Positions 51,062-61,020 of a DNA stretch of 64,000 nucleotides are shown one piece after another. Source of the DNA: Amycolatopsis arida (GTDB lineage Bacteria; Actinomycetota; Actinomycetes; Mycobacteriales; Pseudonocardiaceae); contig NZ_FOWW01000003.1 of the NCBI RefSeq assembly GCF_900115565.1, positions 372,001 through 436,000 on the forward strand. Direction: 5' to 3'. The position numbers and the translations under genes are program-made. Numbering within the stretch: the first letter of the stretch is position 1; every line of letters begins with the position of its first letter. The notes under the pieces are model-generated. The model saw nothing but the letters and a program-made list of their open reading frames with translations. It ran no database searches and was not told the origin of the DNA.

Positions 51062-51786
51062 CTACTGTTGTGCCTGCTCATCGGACCGCTGCCCGACCAC
51101 GTCCTCGACGGGCAGCTCGCCGCCCACCGGGCGGTCCTCCGGTCCGGCCGGCTCGTGGTCGGTCACCCCGACCAGCGCCGGGCGCAGCACCCGGTCGCCG
51201 AACTGGTAGCCGCGCCGCAGCACCGAGGTCACCGTCGGCCCGGACACGTCCGCCGAGGTGCTGTGCTGCACGGCCTCGTGCACGCTCGGGTCGAAGGGGT
51301 CGCCCTCCTTGCCGAACGACTCGAGCCCGGCCCGCTCCAGCGCGGTCACCAGCTTGTCGGCGACCGCCTTGAACGCGCCGGTGAGGTCGCCGTGCGCCTC
51401 GGCCCGCTCCAGGTCGTCGAGCAGCGGCAGCAGGTCGTTGACCACCGACGCCTTGCCGGCATGGGCGACCAGCTCCCGGTCCCGCTCGACCCGCTTGCGG
51501 TAGTTGGCGTACTCGGCCTGCACCCGCTGCAGGTCGGCGGTGCGCTCGGCGAGCTGCTGCTCGACGTCCGACGCCGGGGCCACCGCGTCGTCCACAGTGG
51601 ACTCTCCGGCGGAGGGGCCGGTGGAGGGGCCGCCGGTGCCCATGACCGGCGGCACCTCCTGGGCCTCCTCCTCCGACGCCGGCCGGCGCAGCTCCCCGGT
51701 CTCCGGGTCGATCTTGCGACGGTCCCGGACCACGACTCGCGGCTCCTCCGTTTCGTTTCCGGCCGAGTTCTCGCGATTCACCTCGG

Positions 51787-51790
<4 letters not shown>
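51062..51790 (-). CDS. grpE: Nucleotide exchange factor GrpE
   Basis: A 242-residue GrpE. A long acidic, disordered N-terminus (about 80 residues, [21 protein letters not shown]) precedes the coiled coil ([27 protein letters not shown]) and the C-terminal beta domain ([40 protein letters not shown]). It is larger than E. coli GrpE because of both tails. GTG start overlaps the dnaK stop by GTGA. Confidence 0.96.
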
Positions 51791-53658
<1,868 letters not shown>

Positions 53659-53702
53659 TGCTGGTCCCTCCTATGTCTGCGTCCAGCTGCGTCCAGCCGC
53701 AC

Positions 53703-53744
53703 TGTCACGTCTGTGTTGTCACGTTTGCGTTGTCACGTCTGTGT
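53703..53744. repeat. Three tandem 14-bp units in the dnaK leader
   Basis: TGTCACGTCTGTGT, TGTCACGTTTGCGT, TGTCACGTCTGTGT at 53703, 53717 and 53731, immediately downstream of the proximal HAIR element in the transcribed leader. Neighbouring GCGTCCAGC is also doubled (53683-53698). Confidence 0.9.
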
Positions 53745-53763
53745 TGAGCGCACTCAGCTCAAG
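53743..53763. promoter_or_regulatory. HAIR element 2 (promoter-proximal) of dnaK
   Basis: GTTGAGC-N7-GCTCAAG. The arms are perfect inverted TTGAGC/GCTCAA. It lies over the transcription start region immediately after the -10. Confidence 0.75.
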
Positions 53764-53792
53764 TTCTAGCCCGAGCCTCCCCGACCCGTCAA
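53763..53792 (-). promoter_or_regulatory. dnaK operon promoter
   Basis: On the minus strand TTGACG (53792-53787), 18-bp spacer, TAGAAC (53768-53763); a 17-bp spacer gives CTAGAA. The two HAIR elements flank it. Confidence 0.7.
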
Positions 53793-53798
53793 ACCAGA

Positions 53799-53819
53799 CT
53801 TGAGCCGGGATCACTCAAC
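53799..53819. promoter_or_regulatory. HAIR element 1 (upstream) of dnaK
   Basis: CTTGAGC-N7-ACTCAAC matches the HspR consensus at 12 of 14 fixed positions. It lies directly upstream of the -35 hexamer. Confidence 0.78.
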
Positions 53820-53910
53820 ATTCCTGTGCGGACAACGCTGGGGAGTCCGTCGGTGTTCCCGAGTCCGACCGGCAGGTTGCTGTGCGCACGGTCACATCTC
53901 CCGCCGACGC

Positions 53911-54023
53911 CTAGAGCTCCAGCACGTACCCCGCCTTCGGCACCTGGGCCCCGCGTTCGCCTCGACGTTCACCCGATAGGCGTCACTGGGACCGGCCAGC
54001 ACCCGGCGTTCCGTCGTCCCCAT
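53911..54023 (-). pseudogene. Small frameshifted remnant upstream-oriented to dnaK
   Basis: ATG 54023 encodes MGTTERRVLAGPSDAYRVNVEANAG; a different frame then encodes QVPKAGYVLEL followed by TAG at 53911. The 113-bp span is not divisible by 3. It looks like the two ends of a small gene with a small deletion. No family recognised. Confidence 0.4.
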
Positions 54024-54055
54024 GGATGTCCCCGCTCCCGTGTCATTCCCGCTGA

Positions 54056-54772
54056 TCAGCGGGTGTGCGCGCGGATCTCGCCGCTGGAGGCGTCCAGCCG
54101 GAGCACCCGCGGCGCGGCCGGGTCGTGCACCACGTCGATGCGCCGGTCCTCGTCGCGGGACGCCCCCTCGACCCGGTAGGGCACGTCGGGCACGGCCGCC
54201 TCGATGTCCCCGCTGCTGGTCCGCACCCGCACGTCGACCGGCTCGGTCACCTCCAGCCGCACCTCGCCGGACGAGGCCCGCACGTCCACCGGGCCACGCA
54301 GGCCCGTCCCGGCGAGGTCCCCCGAGCTGAGCCGCGCCCGGACCGGTCCGGCGACGTCGCGCAGGGTCAGCTCGCCGGAGGACGCCTCGACGTCCACCTC
54401 CGCGACGCCCTCGGCGATGAGCTCGCCGGAGCCGAGCCGACCAGCGATCTTCGTGCCGCGGGGCACCTCGACGTCGTAGTCCACCGAGCACCACCGGCCG
54501 CAGTCGCCGAGCCGCAACTCGCCCTCGCGCACCTCGTAGGAGGTGTCCGGCCGGCCGAACCGGTAGGAGAACCGCGTGGTGACCCTGGCACTGGGCACGT
54601 CCGCGGCGCGGATCGCGACCTCGCCGGAGCCGTTGTCGATCGCCACCCGGCCGAACGGCTCCGACACCGTCGCGGTGGCCTCGGCCGTGGAGGGCCAGAC
54701 CCACCCGAACGCGAGGGCCGCCCCCAGCCCGATCATCGCCACCCCGCCGATCGCCAGCCCGGCCCTTCCCAT
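54056..54772 (-). CDS. DUF4097 (adhesin-like beta-helix) membrane-anchored protein
   Basis: A 238-residue protein. An N-terminal helix ([22 protein letters not shown]) anchors or exports a repetitive beta domain of SSGEL/SSGDI turns ([48 protein letters not shown]), the DUF4097 pattern. Such proteins are common in actinobacteria with unknown function. Two cysteines in CGRWC may form a disulphide outside. It is divergent from the PEBP gene. Confidence 0.85.
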   Translation of the reverse strand: MGRAGLAIGGVAMIGLGAALAFGWVWPSTAEATATVSEPFGRVAIDNGSGEVAIRAADVPSARVTTRFSYRFGRPDTSYEVREGELRLGDCGRWCSVDYDVEVPRGTKIAGRLGSGELIAEGVAEVDVEASSGELTLRDVAGPVRARLSSGDLAGTGLRGPVDVRASSGEVRLEVTEPVDVRVRTSSGDIEAAVPDVPYRVEGASRDEDRRIDVVHDPAAPRVLRLDASSGEIRAHTR

Positions 54773-54966
54773 CGGCTTCGTCCCCTCCGCTCAACTTTCC
54801 ACCGCCGCGAACGCTAAGGCCCGGCCGTGGCCAGGGCATCAGGGCGAACCCCCCATTCCTCCCTGAGGCTTCCCCTACCCTCCCGGCGGTCCGCCTGTTG
54901 CCCGGTCGGGAGTCCGGCCGCACTAGCCTTGGCCGCGCACGCTTTCGCCAGTCGACAGGAGGATCG

Positions 54967-55506
54967 ATGGCCCAGGCACCCAACCCCTACGACTTCCTGC
55001 CCCCGGTGCCCAGCTTCACGCTGCGCAGCAACGACGTCGCCGACGGGGAGACGCTGCCGACGGCGCAGCTCTCCGGCATCTTCGGGGCCGGAGGGGAGGA
55101 CCGCTCGCCGCACCTGGCGTGGGAGGGCTTCCCGGCCGACACCAAGAGCTTCGCGGTGACCTGTTTCGACCCGGACGCGCCCACCGCGAGCGGCTTCTGG
55201 CACTGGGCGGTGTTCGACATCCCCGCGTCGGTCACCGAGCTGCCGTCCGGCGCCGGCGACGCGAGCGGCTCCGGGTTGCCCGAGGGTGCGGTCACCCTCA
55301 GGGGAGACGGCGGGGTCCGCCAGTTCCTCGGCGCCGCGCCGCCGCCGGGGCACGGCCCGCACCGGTACTTCTTCGCGGTGCACGCCCTCGATGTCGACAC
55401 GCTGGACGTCGACGCCGACGCGACACCGGCGTTCCTCGGCTTCAACATGTTCGGGCACACCCTGGCCAGGGCGCTGCTCGTGCCGGTCTACGAGAACAAG
55501 GGCTGA
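54967..55506 (+). CDS. YbhB/YbcL family Raf-kinase-inhibitor-like (PEBP) protein
   Basis: A 179-residue phosphatidylethanolamine-binding-like protein. Signature segments [64 protein letters not shown], and [19 protein letters not shown] define the ligand pocket (Asp-x-Asp-x-Pro and the GPHRY loop). ATG 54967 follows AGGAGG. Cytoplasmic, function unknown; members are often stress related. Convergent with a TetR gene. Confidence 0.93.
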   Translation: MAQAPNPYDFLPPVPSFTLRSNDVADGETLPTAQLSGIFGAGGEDRSPHLAWEGFPADTKSFAVTCFDPDAPTASGFWHWAVFDIPASVTELPSGAGDASGSGLPEGAVTLRGDGGVRQFLGAAPPPGHGPHRYFFAVHALDVDTLDVDADATPAFLGFNMFGHTLARALLVPVYENKG

Positions 55507-55595
55507 GCCGCCGGGCCCGCGCGGTCGCGGGGCCGCGCGGGTCGGCCTCGCTCCCAGCCTCCGGCAGCACTGGAACACCGGAGCGAGGCGGCGGG

Positions 55596-56156
55596 TCAGC
55601 GGGGGCGGAGGAGGTAGTCCACCACCGGGCGCAGCTCCTCGGCGGTCGGCGGCTCGTCGTCGATCAGGCCCTGGATCAGCAGCCCGTCGATGCCGGCGAG
55701 GAACACCCGGAAGGCCACCTCGTCGTCGTGCCGCACCATCGAGGTCAGCACGTCCAGCCAGCGGCGGGCGGCGGGGCGCAGCTCGGGCCGGCGCGAGGCC
55801 AGCAGGTACAGCTCGTACTCGGCCATCGTCCGGCCCCGGCGCGGGCCGAGTGCCTCGGCCAGCAGGTTGGCCACCTCGGCGGCGCCGCCGCTGCCGCGCG
55901 AGCGGGCCCGGTCGATCATCCAGTAGACCTCGGTGGCCATGTCCCTGGCGCAGCTGATGAGCGTGGCGATGAGCAGGTCGTCGAGGTCGGCGAAGTGGTA
56001 GGTGGTGGAGGTGGTCGGCACGCCGGCCTCCCTGGCCACCGTCCGGTGCGTCACGCCGGCCACGCCGTCCCGCTCGATCACCCGGAGCGTGGCGGCGATG
56101 ATCTCGGCGCGGCGCTTCTCCCCGCGGACCCGGCGCCCGTCCGGCTGTGGCTTCAT
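55596..56156 (-). CDS. TetR-family regulator
   Basis: A 186-residue TetR protein. The helix-turn-helix is IIAATLRVIERDGVAGVTHRTVAREAGVPTTSTTYHFADLDDLLIA near residues 19-64. The C-terminal ligand domain has LLASRRPELRPAARRWLDVL. An imperfect ACGATCGT palindrome lies 15 bp upstream. It is divergent from the Fe-S oxidoreductase gene with a 151-bp gap, so it may regulate it. Confidence 0.9.
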   Translation of the reverse strand: MKPQPDGRRVRGEKRRAEIIAATLRVIERDGVAGVTHRTVAREAGVPTTSTTYHFADLDDLLIATLISCARDMATEVYWMIDRARSRGSGGAAEVANLLAEALGPRRGRTMAEYELYLLASRRPELRPAARRWLDVLTSMVRHDDEVAFRVFLAGIDGLLIQGLIDDEPPTAEELRPVVDYLLRPR

Positions 56157-56171
56157 CCGAGCCAGATTACC

Positions 56172-56185
56172 GGAACGATCGTCCC
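56172..56185. promoter_or_regulatory. Candidate TetR operator
   Basis: GGAACGATCGTCCC, a perfect ACGATCGT core with GG/CC edges and one mismatched pair, directly upstream of the tetR start. Confidence 0.55.
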
Positions 56186-56307
56186 AGTAGTTGCCGAGTC
56201 GTGCACCACATCAGGGGGACTTAGGCTTCGCTCATCGGTTACTCATCAGTAGGACGGGTTAGGCTCCCGAACACCACCGCGAAGCCCCGAACGGAAAGGC
56301 CCCGATC

Positions 56308-58626
56308 ATGGGCGCTCTGGAGATCACGCTCGGCGTGATCAGCGTGCTGCTCACCGCCGTCGCCGTGGTCATGGTGACGCGCACCGTCCGCCACATGCTC
56401 CGCTCCATCCGGCTCGGCCAGCCGGACGGCAGCCGCAAGGGCCCGTTCGGCGCCCGCTTCGGCACCATGCTGAAGGAGATCGGGCTGCACACGAAGATGC
56501 TGAAGCTCACCCACGTGGGCATCGCGCACTGGCTGGTGATGGTCGGCTTCATCGGTCTGTCGCTCAGCGTCCTCGAGGCCTACGGCGAGGTGTTCTACCC
56601 GCCGTTCCACTTCCCGATCATCGGTGGGTGGGCGCTGTGGAACCTGGTGGTGGAGTTCCTCGGCCTGGCCACGATCGTCGCGGGTGTCGCGCTGGTGATC
56701 ATCCGGCAGCTGAACCACCCGCGCCGGGCCGAGCGGCAGTCGCGGTTCGCCGGCTCGAACTTCTGGCAGGCGTACTTCGTCGAGGCGGTGGTGATCCTCG
56801 AGGGCGTCGGCATCGTGGGGCTGCGGGCGTTCAAGCAGTCGTCCGGGATGCTCGACGTGCCGGCGTGGGCGGCGCCGGTCACCCACCTGCTCGGCGGGGT
56901 GCTGCCGGCCAGCTACGCCGCGGTGTCGCTGTTCGCGTTCTTCAAGATCGTCAGCGCGATGGTGTGGGTCATCGTGATCGCCTCGAACATCAACATGGGC
57001 GTCGCGTGGCACCGGTTCACCGCGTTCTTCAACATCTACTTCAAGCGGGAGGCCGACGGCGGCCCCGCACTGGGCAAGCTCAAGCCGATGATGAGCGGCG
57101 GCGAGCCCATCGACTTCGAGGAGGCCGACCCGGAGAAGGACGTCTTCGGTGCCGGCAGGGTCGAGGACTTCAGCTGGAAGGGCTGGCTGGACTTCACCAC
57201 CTGCACCGAGTGCGGGCGCTGCCAGTCGCAGTGCCCGGCGTGGAACACCGGCAAGCCACTGTCTCCCAAGCTGGTGATCACCCAGCTGCGGGACCACGCC
57301 TACGCCAAGGCGCCGTACCTGCTGGCCGGCGGGAAGAAGGACATGACCGGCGAGGAGGTCGGCCTCACCGGCGACGACCCGCACGCCGGGATCGACGTGC
57401 TCGCGCTGGCCGAGGCCGAGCGCCCGCTGGTGGGCGGGCCCGAGGAGAACGGGGTGATCGACCCCGAGGTGCTGTGGTCGTGCACGACGTGCGGCGCGTG
57501 CGTCGAGCAGTGCCCGGTGGACATCGAGCACGTCGACCACATCGTCGACATGCGCCGGTACCAGGTGATGATCGAGTCGAACTTCCCGACCGAGCTGAAC
57601 GGGATGTTCAAGAACCTGGAGAACAAGGGCAACCCGTGGGGGCAGAACGCCAAGGACCGGCTGGCCTGGGCCGACGACCTGGACTTCGAGGTCCCGGTCT
57701 TCGACGGTGAGCTGGGCGACGCCGAGTACCTGTTCTGGGTCGGCTGCGCGGGCGCGTTCGAGGACCGAGCCAAGAAGACCACCCGCGCGGTGGCCGAGCT
57801 GCTGCACATCGCCGGGGTGAAGTACGTCGTGCTCGGGCCGGAGGAGACCTGCTCCGGCGACCCGGCGCGGCGGGCCGGCAACGAGTTCCTCTTCCAGATG
57901 CTCGCGCAGCAGAACGTCGAGGTGCTGAACTCGGTGTTCGAGGACCGACCGGCGCGCGAGCGCAAGATCGTGGTGACCTGCGCGCACTGCTTCAACACGC
58001 TGGCCAACGAGTACCCCGAGCTGGGTGGGACCTACCAGGTGGTGCACCACACCCAGCTGCTCAACCGCCTGGTGCGGGAGAAGCGGCTGGTGCCGGTGGC
58101 GCCGATCGCCGACGACGTCACCTACCACGACCCGTGCTACCTGGGGCGGCACAACAAGATCTACGAGGCGCCGCGCGAGCTGGTGGGTGCCTCCGGCGCG
58201 CAGTTCCGCGAGATGCCGCGGCACGCCGACCGCTCCTTCTGCTGTGGCGCCGGCGGGGCGCGGATGTGGATGGAGGAGAAGATCGGCAAGCGGATCAACG
58301 TCGAGCGCGTGGACGAGGCGCTCGGCACCGCGCCGTCGAAGATCGCCACCGGGTGCCCGTTCTGCCGGGTGATGCTCACCGACGGCGTGACCGCGCGGCA
58401 GAACGACGGCAAGGCCAGCGAGAACGTCGAGGTGGTCGACGTGTCGCAGCTGTTGCTGTCGGCGGTCAAGCGGGCGCCGCGGCAGCCGGTCGCCGTGGCG
58501 GCCGGGGCGCCCTCGGTGGAGGACGGCCCGGCCGAGATCGGCGGCGAGGCGGAGGCCGACGGCCGCGCCGACGTGCCGACCGACACGGTGCCCAGCGGCA
58601 CCCCACAGGCCGAAGAGGAGAAGTAG
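56308..58626 (+). CDS. Membrane-bound Fe-S oxidoreductase (HdrD/GlpC-like with CCG domains)
   Basis: A 772-residue protein. Five or so N-terminal helices (ITLGVISVLLTAVAVVMVTRTV; HWLVMVGFIGLSLSVLEAYGE; FLGLATIVAGVALVIIRQL) resemble a quinone-reacting b-type subunit. Then two 4Fe-4S clusters (CTECGRCQSQCPAW and CTTCGACVEQCPVD) and two CCG domains (YHDPCYLGRHN, FCCGAGGARMW). Such proteins pass electrons between a cytoplasmic acyl-CoA or hydroxyacid donor and quinones; the partner here is not adjacent. ATG follows GAAAGG. The acidic C-terminal tail (about 60 residues) is where the downstream duplication begins. Confidence 0.93.
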   Translation: MGALEITLGVISVLLTAVAVVMVTRTVRHMLRSIRLGQPDGSRKGPFGARFGTMLKEIGLHTKMLKLTHVGIAHWLVMVGFIGLSLSVLEAYGEVFYPPFHFPIIGGWALWNLVVEFLGLATIVAGVALVIIRQLNHPRRAERQSRFAGSNFWQAYFVEAVVILEGVGIVGLRAFKQSSGMLDVPAWAAPVTHLLGGVLPASYAAVSLFAFFKIVSAMVWVIVIASNINMGVAWHRFTAFFNIYFKREADGGPALGKLKPMMSGGEPIDFEEADPEKDVFGAGRVEDFSWKGWLDFTTCTECGRCQSQCPAWNTGKPLSPKLVITQLRDHAYAKAPYLLAGGKKDMTGEEVGLTGDDPHAGIDVLALAEAERPLVGGPEENGVIDPEVLWSCTTCGACVEQCPVDIEHVDHIVDMRRYQVMIESNFPTELNGMFKNLENKGNPWGQNAKDRLAWADDLDFEVPVFDGELGDAEYLFWVGCAGAFEDRAKKTTRAVAELLHIAGVKYVVLGPEETCSGDPARRAGNEFLFQMLAQQNVEVLNSVFEDRPARERKIVVTCAHCFNTLANEYPELGGTYQVVHHTQLLNRLVREKRLVPVAPIADDVTYHDPCYLGRHNKIYEAPRELVGASGAQFREMPRHADRSFCCGAGGARMWMEEKIGKRINVERVDEALGTAPSKIATGCPFCRVMLTDGVTARQNDGKASENVEVVDVSQLLLSAVKRAPRQPVAVAAGAPSVEDGPAEIGGEAEADGRADVPTDTVPSGTPQAEEEK

Positions 58627-58686
58627 CCACTCGACAACGGAAGGCCACCTCGCGCGCGATCGACGCGGGCGAGGTGGCCTTCCCGC
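58558..58686 (+). repeat. Copy 1 of duplicated gene 3' end plus terminator
   Basis: Contains the last codons of the Fe-S oxidoreductase and its terminator hairpin. It recurs at 59038-59160, 480 bp on, with a 28-bp perfect start and later small indels. Confidence 0.85.
58639..58683 (+). terminator. Terminator of the Fe-S oxidoreductase gene
   Basis: Perfect 15-bp stem (GGAAGGCCACCTCGC and its complement) with a 15-base loop, 13 bp past the stop codon. No T tract. Confidence 0.75.
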
Positions 58687-58742
58687 GTCAGCGGCGGGCG
58701 GAGGCGGGCCCCTGTTCCGCTTTTCCGGCCGAGAAGGTGCTG

Positions 58743-58997
58743 ATGCCGGTCGAGCTGGTCTCGCCATCGTCACGCCGGCGAGACCGGTTGGACAAGCCCA
58801 CCCTGGCCGCCGCCGCCGGCATTCCCTACTACATGCGGGTGGAGATCATGCGGCGGCTCAACACCGCGGAAGTGCATCTGTACGAGCTGAAGGGCACCGA
58901 GTACCGACCTCTCGCGTCGGCCATGGCGGGTGAGAGCTTCCGAATCGAGCGGCCGTTCGCCCTGTCGTTCGACCCGATCGAGCTCCTGGAGCCCTGA
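58743..58997 (+). pseudogene. C-terminal fragment of a Uma2-family (DUF820) nuclease-like protein
   Basis: ATG 58743 after GAAGG opens an 84-residue frame: MPVELVSPSSRRRDRLDKPT, LAAAAGIPYYMRVEIMRR, VHLYELKGTEYRPLASAMAGE and FDPIELLEP, matching the C-terminal half of the Uma2 restriction-endonuclease-like fold. The N-terminal half with the start of the active site is missing, and the frame upstream reads as unrelated sequence. It is flanked by two copies of the neighbouring gene's 3' end, suggesting it was brought in by a recombination event. Confidence 0.75.
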
Positions 58998-59037
58998 TCC
59001 GTCGCGACGGCCACCGCTTGTGCCCAATCGCGTGCAG

Positions 59038-59160
59038 GACGGCCGCGCCGACGTGCCGACCGACAGGGGTCCAGCGGCACCCCCAGGCCACCGAGGAGAC
59101 GTCGGCATCTCCTCGACACGGGGAAGGCCGCCTCGCCGACCCGCGAGGCGGCCTTCTCCG
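59038..59160 (+). repeat. Copy 2 of duplicated gene 3' end plus terminator
   Basis: GACGGCCGCGCCGACGTGCC and following match copy 1; the GCGGCACCCC and GAGGAGA blocks persist with small indels, and the hairpin is retained with substitutions on both sides of the stem. Confidence 0.85.
59123..59156. terminator. Second terminator hairpin
   Basis: Perfect 14-bp stem GAAGGCCGCCTCGC and complement with a CGACCC loop. Compared with copy 1, C-A changes are compensated on the opposite strand. It lies 8 bp from the stop of the convergent zinc-ribbon gene. Confidence 0.7.
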
Positions 59161-59163
59161 TGC

Positions 59164-59370
59164 TCAATGGCCCGCGGGGCAGGCTTGCGGCGGGCGGCTG
59201 CGGGCCATGATGTGCATCCCGGTCTCGTCCACGGAACGCACCTGGGAGGACCCGCAGCCGCAGCGGGTCCACACCGTCTCTCCCTCGGCCGTCCGGTGCC
59301 GGGACACGACCCGGAACGGCTCCGCGTCCGGCCATCCGCAGTAGGGGCAGTTGCTCGTCAGCTGGATCAT
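59164..59370 (-). CDS. Small zinc-ribbon protein
   Basis: A 68-residue protein with CPYC (Cys8, Cys11) and CGC (Cys37, Cys39), forming a likely four-cysteine zinc ribbon, and later CPAGH. WPDAEPFRVVSRHRTAEGETVWTRCGCGSS is the body. It is divergent from LysR, 73 bp apart, with an inverted repeat between. Function unknown. Confidence 0.7.
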   Translation of the reverse strand: MIQLTSNCPYCGWPDAEPFRVVSRHRTAEGETVWTRCGCGSSQVRSVDETGMHIMARSRPPQACPAGH

Positions 59371-59400
59371 GTCTCCAGGGTGCGGGCGTAAATCATCCAG

Positions 59401-59421
59401 GTCCAGGTTGGATTTCTGGAC
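59401..59421. promoter_or_regulatory. Candidate LysR-type binding site
   Basis: GTCCAG-N9-CTGGAC, perfect 6-bp arms, with an overlapping ATCCAG/TTGGAT partner on the left. Located between the zinc-ribbon and lysR starts. Confidence 0.5.
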
Positions 59422-59443
59422 TTCATCGTGAAGAATCGGCTAC

Positions 59444-60355
59444 ATGATCGATCTACGCCGGCTCCACGTGCTGCGCGCGGTGGCCCACTACGGCACGGTC
59501 ACCGCGGCCGCCCAGTCGCTGCACCTCACCCCGTCGGCGGCCTCCCAGCAGGTCCGCCAACTCGGCCGCGAGCTCGGGGTGACCCTGCTCGAACCGCAGG
59601 GCCGCCGGGTGCGGCTGACCTCCGCCGCGCGGGCGCTGCTCACCCACGCCCACGCCATCGAGGAGCGCTGGCGCCAGGCCGAGACCGAGCTGCGCGCGTG
59701 CGACGGCAGCCCCACCGGCGTGCTGCGCATGGCGAGCTTCCCGACGGCCATCGCCGCCGTCCTGGCCCCGACGGCCGCGCGGCTGCACGCCGAGCACCCG
59801 GGGCTCACCGTCGAGATGCACGAGGGCGAGGTCAGCGACTGCGTCGACCTGCTCTTCGACGGCGGCGCCGAACTCGCCGTGCTCGAAGCCGTCGCGGACG
59901 GCCCGGCGACGACCGACCCACGGTTCGAGCAGCACCCCCTGCTCGACGACCCGTTCGACCTGATGGTCGCCGCCGACCATCCGCTGGCCGGTAGGACCTC
60001 CGTGGAGCTGGTCGAGCTGGCCACCGAGCGGTGGATCGTGCCCACCCCGCCGTGCGCCTCCCGGCAACACGTGCTCGCCGCGTGCAGCGCGGCCGGGTTC
60101 ACTCCCGCCGCCGCGCACCACATCGGCGACATTCGCGCCGCCGCGGCGCTGGTCGAGCAGGGACTGGGCATCGCGATGGTGCCGAGGATCGCCGGGCTGC
60201 AGACCAACCGCCACGTGGCGCGGCTACCGATCACCGGGCCCGCCATCCCGGCCCGCAAGCTGGTCACCGCCGTCCGACGGGGCACCGGGACCTCCCCGGC
60301 GGTCTCCACCGCCCTGCGGGCACTGCACGACCAGGCGGACCGCCTGCGCCGGTAG
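59444..60355 (+). CDS. LysR-family transcriptional regulator
   Basis: A 303-residue LysR regulator. The HTH is DLRRLHVLRAVAHYGTVTAAAQSLHLTPSAASQQVRQLGRELGVTLLEPQGRRVRLTSA, followed by the effector domain (GVLRMASFPTAIAAVLAPTAARLHAEHPGLTVEMHEGEVSD; QGLGIAMVPRIAGLQ). Its target is probably the divergent small zinc-ribbon gene or a distant operon. Confidence 0.95.
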   Translation: MIDLRRLHVLRAVAHYGTVTAAAQSLHLTPSAASQQVRQLGRELGVTLLEPQGRRVRLTSAARALLTHAHAIEERWRQAETELRACDGSPTGVLRMASFPTAIAAVLAPTAARLHAEHPGLTVEMHEGEVSDCVDLLFDGGAELAVLEAVADGPATTDPRFEQHPLLDDPFDLMVAADHPLAGRTSVELVELATERWIVPTPPCASRQHVLAACSAAGFTPAAAHHIGDIRAAAALVEQGLGIAMVPRIAGLQTNRHVARLPITGPAIPARKLVTAVRRGTGTSPAVSTALRALHDQADRLRR

Positions 60356-60384
60356 GCGCGGCCGCCCTCGAGAACGGCTCTTGT

Positions 60385-60409
60385 GTGAAGCAATGAATCA
60401 ATGCTTCAC
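60385..60409. promoter_or_regulatory. TetR operator upstream of the tetR-acyl-CoA dehydrogenase operon
   Basis: GTGAAGCA-N9-TGCTTCAC, perfect 8-bp arms, ending 8 bp before the TetR ATG. Confidence 0.8.
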
Positions 60410-60417
60410 TTCTTGCC

Positions 60418-61020
60418 ATGCCCTATCGTCGCACACCGAAGGTGCAGGCCCGGCTGGACGGCCAGCGGGTGGCGATCCTCGACGCCGCCATCGAGCAGCT
60501 CGCCGAGCACGGCTACGCCGGCTGCTCCGTGGCCGCGGTCGCCACCAGAGCGGGCGTCGCCACCGGCAGCGTCTACAAGCACTTCCCCGGCAAGGCCGAG
60601 CTGGTCGCCGAGCTGTTCCGGGAGGTGGTGAGCCGGGAGGTGGCCGCTGTCGACGCGGCCTCGCGGCGGCCCGGCGCCATCCCCGAGCGGATCCTCGCGG
60701 TCATCGAGACCTTCGCCAACCGCGCGCTGAAGGCCCCGCGGCTGGCCTACGCGCTGCTCGCCGAGCCGGTCGACGCGCCGGTCGAAGTGGAGCGCCTGCG
60801 GTTCCGCAAGGCGTTCCGCGACATCGTCGCCACCCGGATCGCCGACGGCGTCGCCGCGGGCGTGCTGCCCGCACAGGACGCCCACATCACCGCCGCCGCG
60901 CTGGTCGGCGCCGCGGCCGAGGTGCTGATCGGCCCGCTCACCGCGGAGAGCGCCGACACCGATGCCATCCCCACGCTGTGCAGGTTCACGCTGCGCGCCC
61001 TAGGAGGTCCCGATGCCTGA
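60418..61020 (+). CDS. TetR-family regulator of a lipid-catabolic operon
   Basis: A 200-residue TetR repressor with HTH at about 34-55 (GCSVAAVATRAGVATGSVYKHF). The downstream acyl-CoA dehydrogenase ATG (61013) lies inside its coding sequence (8-base overlap), so they are co-translated. A perfect inverted repeat precedes it. Autoregulation of the whole operon, perhaps induced by an acyl-CoA, is likely. Confidence 0.92.
   Translation: MPYRRTPKVQARLDGQRVAILDAAIEQLAEHGYAGCSVAAVATRAGVATGSVYKHFPGKAELVAELFREVVSREVAAVDAASRRPGAIPERILAVIETFANRALKAPRLAYALLAEPVDAPVEVERLRFRKAFRDIVATRIADGVAAGVLPAQDAHITAAALVGAAAEVLIGPLTAESADTDAIPTLCRFTLRALGGPDA

Noticed and set aside
56221-56265. Two TTAGGCT half-sites suggestive of an iron-responsive (DtxR/IdeR) box before the Fe-S oxidoreductase
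   Set aside because: They are direct repeats 38 bp apart and do not form the expected inverted 19-bp box.
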